Of a DNA stretch of 53,923 bases, positions 6,581 through 14,429 are shown piece after piece. Under the pieces are notes generated by a model, which had not been told where the DNA came from, did no database searches, and saw nothing but the letters and a program-made list of their open reading frames with translations. How positions within the stretch are numbered: the stretch's first letter is position 1; every line of letters begins with the position of its first letter. This DNA is from Lusitaniella coriacea LEGE 07157 (GTDB taxonomy: Bacteria > Cyanobacteriota > Cyanobacteriia > Cyanobacteriales > Spirulinaceae), in assembly GCF_015207425.1 (NCBI RefSeq), contig NZ_JADEWZ010000036.1, positions 1 to 53,923 on the forward strand, given 5' to 3'. A program made the translations under genes and the position numbers.

Positions 6581-8614
6581 TTAACTCTCTTGAGTCATAG
6601 CTAAAACATTCTCTTTCAACTTATCCGGAACTTGCTGCAAGCAGTCGTACTCCCAATGGAAGAACCCAACACCCAAAGTGAGAGAACGCAACTCAACAAT
6701 AAAGTTTTGCATCTCCGCTTGCGGGAGATTTGCCGTCACCCGATCCCAACCTTTCCAATCGGCAAGGGGTTCGTAACCGAGGATTTGTCCCCGTCGTCCG
6801 CTCACCAACTGCAACACCTTCGAGGTAAACTCCGAAGGTGCGCTGACGTTGATTAATAACACGGGTTCGAGGAGGATGGGTTTGCACTTGGGCATTCCTT
6901 CAGTCATGGCAATGCGCGCCGCCTGTTTAAAGGCTTGTTCGGAACTATCAACGGAGTGGTAGGAACCGTTGGAGAGCGTCACATCCACATCCACAACGGG
7001 GAAGCCCAGGGGACCGTGAACCAGATACTCCCGAACGCCCATTTCTACGCCGGGAATATATTGTTTGGGAACGACACCGCCAACAATGGTTTGATGGAAT
7101 TGGAAGCCTTCGCCGCGAGAGAGGGGTTTGATGTCGAGATATACGTCCCCAAAGGCTCCGTGACCGCCGCTTTGGTGCTTGTAGCGACCGTGGGAGGTTG
7201 TGGCTTTGCGAATGGTTTCTTTGTAGGGAATGCGGGGGAGGTGGGTGGACATGGGCAAGTTATATTTGCGCCGCATTCGATCGAGGGCGACTTTGAGGTG
7301 AATTTCTCCTTGTCCCCAAAGGATGACCTCTCGCGTGTCCCCGTGCTGTTCCCAGTGGAGGGAGGGGTCTTCTTCGATGAGTTTACCGAGGGCGCTGCTG
7401 AGTTTTACTTCGTCCTTGCGATTTTCCGGGACGATCGCGAGAGCATATACAGGTTCGAGGGAATCCGCTTTGGGGAGCGCAATTGCGTCGTCGGGATTGC
7501 CGCTGCTTAAGGTATCTCCCGTCTGGACGTTTTCCATGCGCCCAATTGCCACGATTTCGCCCACAGACGCGCGATCGCGCGGTTCCTGCTGTTGACCCAT
7601 CAAACGATACAATCCCCCCGCTCGAACGCCATTGAAAACCATCCCATCCGTTAATTCCCCTTGCCACACGCGAGCCAGAGAGAGTTTGCCTCCTTGGAGC
7701 GTGTAATAGGTTTTGAGAATCTGGACGAGGGTATCGCCTTCTTCGCGGGTTTGGAGTCCTCGCCGCTCGGCAGTTGCGTTGGGTTCGGGCGCTTCTTTAA
7801 TCAGGGCATCGATTAGAGGTCGCACGCCGTAGTCTTGCTCGGCAATCCCAAAAAAGACGGGAACGATCAGGTCTGCGCTGACTTCTTGTTTTAAATCTTT
7901 GAGAATTTCTTCTTGGGGTGGCTCGATTTCTTCGAGTAATTCTTCGAGGAGGTGGTCGTCAAACTCGGCGAGGGTTTCGAGCATTTCTTCCCGCGCTGCT
8001 TTTTCTTCTGCTTCGAGGCTATCGGGGAGCGGGACGGGATCGGCGGGACTTCCGGAGTGGTAGTGATAGGCTTGCTCGCTCACCAGGTCGATATAGCCAA
8101 CGAGGTCGTCTCCTTGGCGAATGGGGTATTGATGGGGAACAAGAGGACGGCTGGACACTTCTTTAAGGGCATGGAGGATGTCCATGAAGCGTTCGTGGGA
8201 GCGATCCATTTTGTTGATAAAGACGAAGTGGGGAATTTCCCAATCGTCGAGGAATTTGAAGAGGGGTGCGAGGGTGAGGACGCGATCGATGACGGGTTCG
8301 CAGACGATGATGGCGGTACCCGCTCCCACGAGGGCGTTGTAGGTTTCTTGGGCAAATTCGATGGAACCGGGACAGTCGAGAAAAGTGAGGTGAATATTTT
8401 CGTATTGGGTGCTGGCGGCGGAGACTTCAACGCTCATTCCGCGATCGCGCGCCTCCGAAACGCTATCGCTGACAGTCGTCCCCTCTTTGATATTTCCTTT
8501 GCGCGTAATCGCTCCGGTCACGAATAGGAGACTTTCAAGTAACGTTGTTTTACCACTGGAGTAGGGTCCCACAATGGCGACATTGCGAGTACCCGATAAG
8601 ACTTTTTGGTTCAT
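6581..8614 (-). CDS. Elongation factor G-like translational GTPase (EF-G paralogue)
   Basis: The protein is 677 residues from ATG at 8614, which has a good AGGGG site 5 nt upstream. The open frame extends a further 68 residues, but these are not EF-G-like. GTPase motifs are G1 'GPYSSGKTT' (16-24), G3 'DCPG' (80-83) and G4 'NKMD' (134-137). Later domains are recognisable from 'YHSVDSSEQAFKQAARIA' and the C-terminal EF-G fold. G1 and G3 deviate from canonical EF-G (AHxDAGKTT and DTPG), and no rpsL, rpsG or tuf gene is adjacent. It therefore looks like the divergent second EF-G seen in cyanobacteria rather than the main translocase. Its biochemical role is unclear. Confidence 0.9.
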   Translation of the reverse strand: MNQKVLSGTRNVAIVGPYSSGKTTLLESLLFVTGAITRKGNIKEGTTVSDSVSEARDRGMSVEVSAASTQYENIHLTFLDCPGSIEFAQETYNALVGAGTAIIVCEPVIDRVLTLAPLFKFLDDWEIPHFVFINKMDRSHERFMDILHALKEVSSRPLVPHQYPIRQGDDLVGYIDLVSEQAYHYHSGSPADPVPLPDSLEAEEKAAREEMLETLAEFDDHLLEELLEEIEPPQEEILKDLKQEVSADLIVPVFFGIAEQDYGVRPLIDALIKEAPEPNATAERRGLQTREEGDTLVQILKTYYTLQGGKLSLARVWQGELTDGMVFNGVRAGGLYRLMGQQQEPRDRASVGEIVAIGRMENVQTGDTLSSGNPDDAIALPKADSLEPVYALAIVPENRKDEVKLSSALGKLIEEDPSLHWEQHGDTREVILWGQGEIHLKVALDRMRRKYNLPMSTHLPRIPYKETIRKATTSHGRYKHQSGGHGAFGDVYLDIKPLSRGEGFQFHQTIVGGVVPKQYIPGVEMGVREYLVHGPLGFPVVDVDVTLSNGSYHSVDSSEQAFKQAARIAMTEGMPKCKPILLEPVLLINVSAPSEFTSKVLQLVSGRRGQILGYEPLADWKGWDRVTANLPQAEMQNFIVELRSLTLGVGFFHWEYDCLQQVPDKLKENVLAMTQES

Positions 8615-8857
8615 AACGACCCCTAAATTTGAATGGGTTAGGTATCGTTTATCGAACCCCCGCGCGATCGTCCTGAAGAGGTGCAAATTGAAACCGAAGT
8701 CATAGACTTCTTCCCCGCGATCGGCAAAGATCGAATGACAAACGATGTAATTTCGTTTCTTGAGAGTAACTCGTTTGTGTGTAAAGCAGATAACAATTGC
8801 AATCTCTTGTAAGACCAACCCGCAAAAATTTTAAGTAAAATCTCTAAGTATAAATTA

Positions 8858-9940
8858 GTGATAAATTTAATGAATATAAGCAACAAAATTGCCCGTATTT
8901 GTTTTAAGCTGCAACGCCCTTGGCAATCCAACAGGGGTCTTATCGGAGATTGCGCGAATAACGTAACAGATATCTCACCCCGTCTCCTCAGTCATCAGCC
9001 AACAGTCAACAGTCAACAGAGAGTAAGATATCACCCCGTCACCCCGTCACCCCGTCAATCCTGTGTAGTGGCTTTCGTCTTGCTGCTCTGTGCCTTCTCT
9101 AGCTTTCCCAAGACGGGACTCGCCCAATCTCTTCCAGTTTTAACCCCAACCACAAATACCGCGATCGAGCGCCTCAACCAAGGACTAACCCTCGTCCAAC
9201 AGGGGAAAATCCAAGAAGCAATCGCCGCTTTCCAACGCGCCGCACAACTCAATCCCCGTTTAGCCCCAGCTCACTATAACCTAGGACTCGCTTTGCGCCA
9301 ACAGGGTCACCTGCAACCTGCCGCCGATGCTTTTTACCAAGCCATTCAAGCAGACCCCAATTTTGCCCTCGCCTACGCCAATTTAGGGGCATCTCTACTG
9401 GAAGGAAACAATCTCGAACAAGCGCGAGAGTCCCTACAACGCGCCCTAGAAATCGAACCGAATTTAGGGGTTGCTCGCTACAATCTCGGCTTAGTTCTTA
9501 CCCGTTTGGGAGATTTTAAAGGGGCAATTGAATCCCTGCGTCGCGCCATCTCCTTAAGCCCCAATGCTCCCGAACCCTCTTACCATCTGGGATTGATTTA
9601 TTTTCAACAAGGAAACCTCGAAGAAGCCCAACAATTATTAGAACAAGCAACGCGCATCAATCCCCAATACCCAGAAGCCCTCTACAACTTAGGGATTGTC
9701 TATTTCAATCAAAACAAACTCGAAGCAGCGCTCAATGTGTTTCGCCAGTCTTCGGAAGTCAATCCTAACTATGCCAATGCTTATTACGGTGCGGGATTGG
9801 TCTTCCTCAACCAGAATCGCGGTAGGGATGCTCAAAAAGTCCTTGAATATGCAAGAGAGCTGTATCTTGCTCAGGGGAATGTTGAATGGGCAAATAACGC
9901 CATACAGCTCTTACAACAGTTAAGGAATGAGCGGTATTAG
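8858..9940 (+). CDS. Exported tetratricopeptide-repeat protein
   Basis: The frame holds 360 residues. From about residue 100 to 345 there are seven 34-residue TPR units of the 'A..A...L...P....A.YNLG' type, so the mature protein is a scaffold for protein contacts. A hydrophobic signal-like segment at about 70-88 ('VAFVLLLCAF') ends in 'GLAQ'. It is preceded by about 65 residues of doubtful reality that include translated CCCCGTCA repeats ('HPVTPSPR'). A GTG at 9068 just before the hydrophobic segment would give a normal signal peptide, so the true start may be there. The gene is divergent from the EF-G-like gene and overlaps the convergent DUF2811 gene by 4 nt. Confidence 0.85.
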   Translation: MINLMNISNKIARICFKLQRPWQSNRGLIGDCANNVTDISPRLLSHQPTVNSQQRVRYHPVTPSPRQSCVVAFVLLLCAFSSFPKTGLAQSLPVLTPTTNTAIERLNQGLTLVQQGKIQEAIAAFQRAAQLNPRLAPAHYNLGLALRQQGHLQPAADAFYQAIQADPNFALAYANLGASLLEGNNLEQARESLQRALEIEPNLGVARYNLGLVLTRLGDFKGAIESLRRAISLSPNAPEPSYHLGLIYFQQGNLEEAQQLLEQATRINPQYPEALYNLGIVYFNQNKLEAALNVFRQSSEVNPNYANAYYGAGLVFLNQNRGRDAQKVLEYARELYLAQGNVEWANNAIQLLQQLRNERY

Positions 9941-10191
9941 TTCCCCAACGCCGTTGAAACTTCGCTCAAGGGAAAGTAGAAAGGTTGAGTGGGTAGATAA
10001 ACGGTTTTCAGGGAACTGGCGGTGGGAAAGAGTTGGATTTCTGGTTTGTGAGCATTTTGTTGGAAAAAGAGGGCGAGTGCGGCACTGAAAACCCGATCTT
10101 GATCCCAAGTGGGATGGGTGTCGAGGTAGTTTTTCAGGGATTGATGGAGTTCTTCTGGAATTTCTGCCAAGATGCTGATGTTCGTATTCAT
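9937..10191 (-). CDS. DUF2811 family small protein
   Basis: This 84-residue protein starts at ATG 10191, with GAGGT about 4-5 nt upstream. The longer open frame to 10302 is not supported. Family marks are 'NISILAEIPEELHQSLKNYL', 'THPTWDQDRVFSAALALF' and a short C-terminal tail. The first half resembles ribbon-helix-helix or CopG-like DNA-binding folds. The family is confined to cyanobacteria and its function is unknown. The stop codon overlaps that of the TPR gene. Confidence 0.82.
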   Translation of the reverse strand: MNTNISILAEIPEELHQSLKNYLDTHPTWDQDRVFSAALALFFQQNAHKPEIQLFPTASSLKTVYLPTQPFYFPLSEVSTALGN

Positions 10192-10801
10192 AGTCACCTC
10201 ACTGGAGCTAGCACGGGGGAATGGAAGAAGGGATCGTGCAAAAATCCTCATACTTTTTATTCCTTCACTTCCTATTTCGGGGGAGAGAGCCTCGTTTGTC
10301 AATGCTGAGAAATGTTACAGATTCCTTTAGGCAAAAAAAAGGTTTACGAAAAAAAGCAGATTGAACGTCATTTTTGTTTACAAAAATACACAAAAACTCA
10401 GTGTCTCTTTGACGAAGGATCGAAAGGATATCGAAATCCACTACTCTACCCAAAAACTCGCTCTCATCCCCTTTGCCTGTGGAAAACCTGGGACTAATTG
10501 GGGAAAACTCACAAAAATGCTGTGGAAATAGTGGGGAATCTGGTGGGAAAAACCCAAATAAACGATAAGAATTACAAAGTTTCAAAAATTGATAGCAGGA
10601 TAAAGAATGGGGAAAAGCCGATGGCTTGGGAATTTCCGGCGAGTGAATACAGACAAAAATTTAGGGCATAGCTTCAGCTAAACCCTAGGGAAAGTGATGC
10701 AATATTAAGAGTTACCGGATAATTGCTGATACTTGGCAAACACCCTCCAATCGAGAAATCAAAGACATTCACGAAGATGCGTTAAGGGTGGGCGTAATTC
10801 A
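10192..10801. other. Gene-free stretch
   Basis: About 610 bp between two minus-strand genes, comprising the DUF2811 upstream region and whatever follows the DUF2973 gene. It is A-rich in places (runs of A near 10330-10365). It holds an imperfect hairpin near 10662-10689 (TTTAGGGCATAGCT facing AGCTAAACCCTAGG). A 106-residue minus-strand frame (10265-10585) has no recognisable family or ribosome-binding site and was not called. Confidence 0.5.
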
Positions 10802-11128
10802 CTAAGCAAATTCTCCTTCTTCTCCCTTATCGAGAGTTGCACTCGGAGAAGCGTTGTAGATTGCATCGAGTCGTTCGCGAGCATCTTCTACAGAAACAGA
10901 ACGCATCACCAACAATGGTTCGTCAATGGGTTTGCCACTGGGGTCTAATAACTCTGGATGAGTAACTTTACTCATTCCTCTTGAGTTTTGGGAATTGGGC
11001 GATGAGGAATTGGCTCTTGAATAATGTCTTTGAGAATCAATACTGAGGGTCATTAAACTACGAATCAAATTACCGATCGCGAAAAAAGCAATGATTGTAA
11101 AGGCAAAGATGTAAAGAATATGTAACAT
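10802..11128 (-). CDS. DUF2973 family membrane-anchored protein
   Basis: This 108-residue protein starts at 'MLHILYIFAFT' (ATG 11128), with AAGGA about 9-10 nt upstream. A single N-terminal membrane helix (about 3-25) is followed by a Ser-rich linker and the conserved block 'HPELLDPSGKPIDEPLLVMR', then 'SVEDARERLDAIYNASP'. It ends in an acidic tail. These are the marks of cyanobacterial DUF2973. The next gene upstream on the same strand is a DUF2605 gene. I recall these two families as frequent neighbours, which would suggest a shared unknown function. Confidence 0.85.
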   Translation of the reverse strand: MLHILYIFAFTIIAFFAIGNLIRSLMTLSIDSQRHYSRANSSSPNSQNSRGMSKVTHPELLDPSGKPIDEPLLVMRSVSVEDARERLDAIYNASPSATLDKGEEGEFA

Positions 11129-11281
11129 AGTGAGTTTTCCTTGAGATGAGATGGAGTAACCGGGGAACTTAAACGAGCAGGAGGACAAAAAAGACCGAAC
11201 TCATAAATTATTTATTTGACTAGCGTATCAAAGGTTGATAAGTATTTCTCAATTTTAGAAGGGAGACTATCTCTTTCTAGC

Positions 11282-11623
11282 TTACTCAAATTGTATTCCC
11301 CGATACTGTTTATTTTGCTGGGAACGCCATTTGCTCGATATTTTCCAACATTGAGTGACGAGATTATGCCAGTGCATCATCGTCTTGGTTTCAATTCCGG
11401 CTTGACCGTTGGTTGCTTTGCACAATATCTGAGCTGTATGGACTTCCTTCTGCGCATTTTGGAGTTGTGCGAGGAGAGCAGCGTGTTCTTCCGAACTTAA
11501 AAACTCGATTGTTTCTGATTCTAATAAATCGCGCGATCGCGAAAACCAATACAGGAAATCTTCTAACAAAGGCTCTAGCACGGTCTTCAGTATTTCGCGA
11601 TTGGAAGGATCGGTTAATGACAT
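11282..11623 (-). CDS. DUF2605 family protein
   Basis: This 113-residue soluble, mostly helical protein starts at ATG 11623; a TTG two codons upstream is an alternative. Conserved blocks are 'ILKTVLEPLLEDFLYWFSRS', 'EFLSSEEHAALLAQLQNAQ', 'CKATNGQAGIETKTMMHWH' and 'LVTQCWKI'. There are no catalytic motifs. It lies 153 bp upstream of the DUF2973 gene on the same strand, probably cotranscribed. Confidence 0.85.
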   Translation of the reverse strand: MSLTDPSNREILKTVLEPLLEDFLYWFSRSRDLLESETIEFLSSEEHAALLAQLQNAQKEVHTAQILCKATNGQAGIETKTMMHWHNLVTQCWKISSKWRSQQNKQYRGIQFE

Positions 11624-11801
11624 CTTCAAAAAAATTTATTTATGCTACATCATTATTCTAGTATCTTAACGTTTTTTACATAAGTTAACGACACTACAAT
11701 GTTTGATTCGTTTCAAAGCTTCGGTGCGTAGCTTTTGGGAATTTTAGGTTTAAAACTCAAGCGCAAACACTAGATATCTATTTTTTGAGTGCCTAGCACG
11801 G

Positions 11802-13079
11802 CTATGCTCCTACAGCGTTACGCGAAGCCGTGACAATGGTAACGGGATTGAGGGGTGTAAGGCGCGTGAGGGAACCGACGGGAACGGAATGGGAGAAGTT
11901 GAGTTGCAGCAGGCGGTAGTGCCAAGGGCGTTTTTGTAATTCCATCAAACAAGTGTTGAGGTGTTCGAGGGTGGCGAAGGCGGCGACAAGGATGCCATTG
12001 GGTGGGAGTTTTTCAACGCAGACTTCCAATATTTCCGGCAAGTGACCGCCACTTCCCCCGATAAAGATGCGGTGGGGTGTAGGGAGGGAGTTGAGGATAT
12101 CTGGTGCTGTTCCGTGGAGGGGCGCTACATTCTGTGCTTGGAGGCGCTGGCAATTTTGCTCGATTAAACTGCGTCCGATCGCGGTTTTTTCAATGGCGTA
12201 CACTTGGGAAGTTGGGCAGAGGCGAGCAATTTCAATCGAAACAGAACCGGTTCCCGCGCCAATATCCCAAACAATTTGCTGCGGTTGCAAGGATAGCTCG
12301 CTCAAAACGATCGCGCGCACTTCTCGTTTGGTCATCAGGCGTGGACGATCGCGGAAACTTAAAAACAAGGAGTCAGGAAGCCCGAAGAGCGGGAGTTGAG
12401 AGGGGTCGAGGGGGCGCGTATTGGAGCGTTCCTGTCGCAGGAGAACCACAACATTGAGATGAGCAAAAGAGCGTTCCTGGAGTTCTTGGAGGGTGTAGCA
12501 AGCAACGCATTCTTGGGAGCCGCCCAAATCTTCGCAAACCCAGAAATCGTAGTCAATGGGTAGATCTAATGCTAGATAAAGGCGCGCGATCGCGCCGGGA
12601 GTATTGGTGGAGTCGGTGAGAACGGCAATTTTCTCCCAACCCTTTTGCAACGCGCGGGTTAACTCGTCCAAGGAGCGCCCGTGAGCGCTGATAACTCGCG
12701 CATCCTGCCAAGGAACCTTTATGCGATTGAACGCCAGTTGAACGCAACTAAAGTGGGGGTGGAAGCTCAATAATTCTGGGGGGAACTCTGCAATCAAGAG
12801 CCGCCCCAAGCCGAAAAAGAGGGGATCCCCCGTGACTAAAATGACGATGAATTGACCGCCATCGAGGTGTTGGCGAATTTGCGCGATCGCGGTTTTAAAA
12901 CTGCTCAAAACCAAGCGCTGGGCAGAACTTTGGGGGAAATGGCTCAAATGGCGTTCGCTCCCCACTAAAACCGTCGCGCGATCGACAATTTCTCGTGCCG
13001 TTTCGTTCAGTCCGGCGGCTCCCTCCAACCCCATACCAATGACCTGAATCGGAGTTAGAAGAAGCCCTTCTGGAGACAC
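11802..13079 (-). CDS. cobL: Precorrin-6Y C5,15-methyltransferase, CbiE-CbiT fusion
   Basis: This bifunctional cobalamin (or pseudocobalamin) pathway enzyme methylates precorrin at C5 and C15 and removes the C12 acetate carboxyl. The N-terminal CbiE half (about 8-215) has 'PIQVIGMGLEG' and 'VTGDPLFFGLGRLL' (82-95). The C-terminal CbiT half (about 240-420) has the SAM motif 'WDIGAGTGSVSIEIA' (271-285) after 'LMTKREVRA'. The 425-residue length fits the fusion. The start is GTG at 13079, directly abutting the pdhA stop (TAA-GTG), so expression is probably translationally coupled to pdhA. No other cob or cbi gene is in the window and no cobalamin riboswitch was seen upstream. Confidence 0.93.
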   Translation of the reverse strand: MSPEGLLLTPIQVIGMGLEGAAGLNETAREIVDRATVLVGSERHLSHFPQSSAQRLVLSSFKTAIAQIRQHLDGGQFIVILVTGDPLFFGLGRLLIAEFPPELLSFHPHFSCVQLAFNRIKVPWQDARVISAHGRSLDELTRALQKGWEKIAVLTDSTNTPGAIARLYLALDLPIDYDFWVCEDLGGSQECVACYTLQELQERSFAHLNVVVLLRQERSNTRPLDPSQLPLFGLPDSLFLSFRDRPRLMTKREVRAIVLSELSLQPQQIVWDIGAGTGSVSIEIARLCPTSQVYAIEKTAIGRSLIEQNCQRLQAQNVAPLHGTAPDILNSLPTPHRIFIGGSGGHLPEILEVCVEKLPPNGILVAAFATLEHLNTCLMELQKRPWHYRLLQLNFSHSVPVGSLTRLTPLNPVTIVTASRNAVGA

Positions 13080-14114
13080 TTAATCCTCCGCAAAGATATA
13101 GCGATGGAGTTCGCTGGGGTCTGGTTCTGGACTTTCTTCTGCGAAGGTGACGGATTCGTTGACCTGCTGTTGTACTTTTTGGTCGATTTCTTTGAGTTCT
13201 TCGGAGGTGACCAAATTGCGTTCGAGTAGGGTCTTAGAAAATTGGGTAATCGGATCGCGAGCTTGCCATAACTCCTTTTCTTCCGCCGAGCGCAGTTCGT
13301 CGGGATCGGCTAGGGAATGACCTCGGAAGCGGTAGGTGAGGGCTTCAATGAGAGTGGGTCCTTCCCCCGCACGGGCGCGCGCGACTGCTTCTTGCGCCAC
13401 CGCACGGACTGCGAGAACGTCCATTCCATCCACCTCAACCCCAACCATATTAAAGACGCTTGCCTTTTTGAAAATTTCTGGTTGTGAAGTCGCGCGATCG
13501 TGAGCCATGCCAATCGCCCACTTATTATTCTCCACTACATAAAGAATTGGCAATTTCCAAAGCGCCGCCATGTTCAAACACTCAAAAAATTGACCGTTGT
13601 TGCTCGCGCCGTCTCCAAAGAAACAAGCGGTTACTTGGTCTGCATTTTCGTCTCCCATCACCTCTCTGCGATACTTGCTTTGCAGTGCTGCCCCCGTCGC
13701 CACGGGAATTCCTTCTGCCACAAAGGCATATCCCCCCAACAATTTATGGGGTTCGGAGAACATATGCATCGAACCGCCGCGACCTTTACTGCATCCGGTT
13801 TCCTTACCAAACAACTCCGCCATCACTTCCTTGGGCGGCACTCCAGCACTCAGGGCGTGAACGTGATCTCGATAGGTACTCGAAACATAATCGCGATCGG
13901 GTCGCATGGATTTGATAACGCCCGTTGAGACTGCTTCTTGACCGTTGTAGAGATGGACAAAACCGAACATTTTGCCTCGGTAATACATCTCCGCACATTT
14001 ATCTTCAAACAAGCGCCCTAACACCATATCTTCGTAGAGCAGCAAGCCTTCTTCTTTGGTAATTTGTACCGATTGAGTATCGAATTTCGGTAATGTTCTC
14101 TCTGAAAAAACCAT
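13080..14114 (-). CDS. pdhA: Pyruvate dehydrogenase E1 component, alpha subunit
   Basis: This subunit of the thiamine-diphosphate-dependent E1 enzyme forms acetyl-CoA from pyruvate within the PDH complex. The 344 residues match the cyanobacterial and plastid PdhA size. Marks are '[13 protein letters not shown]' (81-93), '[13 protein letters not shown]' (107-119), the TPP-Mg motif '[13 protein letters not shown]' (166-178) and '[11 protein letters not shown]' (193-203). The start is ATG. The E1 beta, E2 and E3 genes are not nearby, as is usual in cyanobacteria. It is followed without a gap by cobL. lipA, which makes the lipoyl cofactor that PDH needs, is elsewhere in the window at 28.6-29.5 kb. 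Confidence 0.96.
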   Translation of the reverse strand: MVFSERTLPKFDTQSVQITKEEGLLLYEDMVLGRLFEDKCAEMYYRGKMFGFVHLYNGQEAVSTGVIKSMRPDRDYVSSTYRDHVHALSAGVPPKEVMAELFGKETGCSKGRGGSMHMFSEPHKLLGGYAFVAEGIPVATGAALQSKYRREVMGDENADQVTACFFGDGASNNGQFFECLNMAALWKLPILYVVENNKWAIGMAHDRATSQPEIFKKASVFNMVGVEVDGMDVLAVRAVAQEAVARARAGEGPTLIEALTYRFRGHSLADPDELRSAEEKELWQARDPITQFSKTLLERNLVTSEELKEIDQKVQQQVNESVTFAEESPEPDPSELHRYIFAED

Positions 14115-14429
14115 AAGGGGTGTCGTGTCCTTGCCACAAAGCCAATGCAGTATTCAGCGCCCGTGCATCTTGGCGAATTGGGTTAAAACTCGCCTCAAGA
14201 CAAGCGGCATCCACAAGTATAAACTACACTGTATCGCTTCAAATTGGCGTTTGGAGGAAATGACTCATTCACAACTATGCGTAAATTTTCGCACCCAAAA
14301 TCGGAAGGTGATGGTAGGATACATAGCAAATCGTTTAAAGTATGGCAAATTCAGGGCTTCGTTATAAGATATTGAAATATCTATAAACTGCTACACTTAT
14401 TTATTGGCTTTGTTCTGGGGAAGCGAACC
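14115..14429. other. Divergent intergenic region between pdhA and zipN
   Basis: These 315 bp must carry the promoters for pdhA-cobL (leftward) and zipN (rightward). An AT-rich TATAAGATATTG near 14365 could be a zipN -10 region. No small gene, riboswitch or strong hairpin was recognised. Confidence 0.45.

Noticed and set aside
6935-8527. Two 191-residue plus-strand frames
   Set aside because: Both lie antisense inside the well-supported EF-G-like gene, and their composition mirrors it.
10265-10585. 106-residue minus-strand frame
   Set aside because: Phe/Ser-rich composition typical of AT-rich non-coding DNA; no family and no ribosome-binding site.
12067-12457. Plus-strand frames antisense to cobL
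   Set aside because: Shadow frames in GC-rich coding sequence.
14115-14250. Possible cobalamin riboswitch upstream of pdhA-cobL
   Set aside because: No convincing B12-box or surrounding pairings; one loosely similar motif only.
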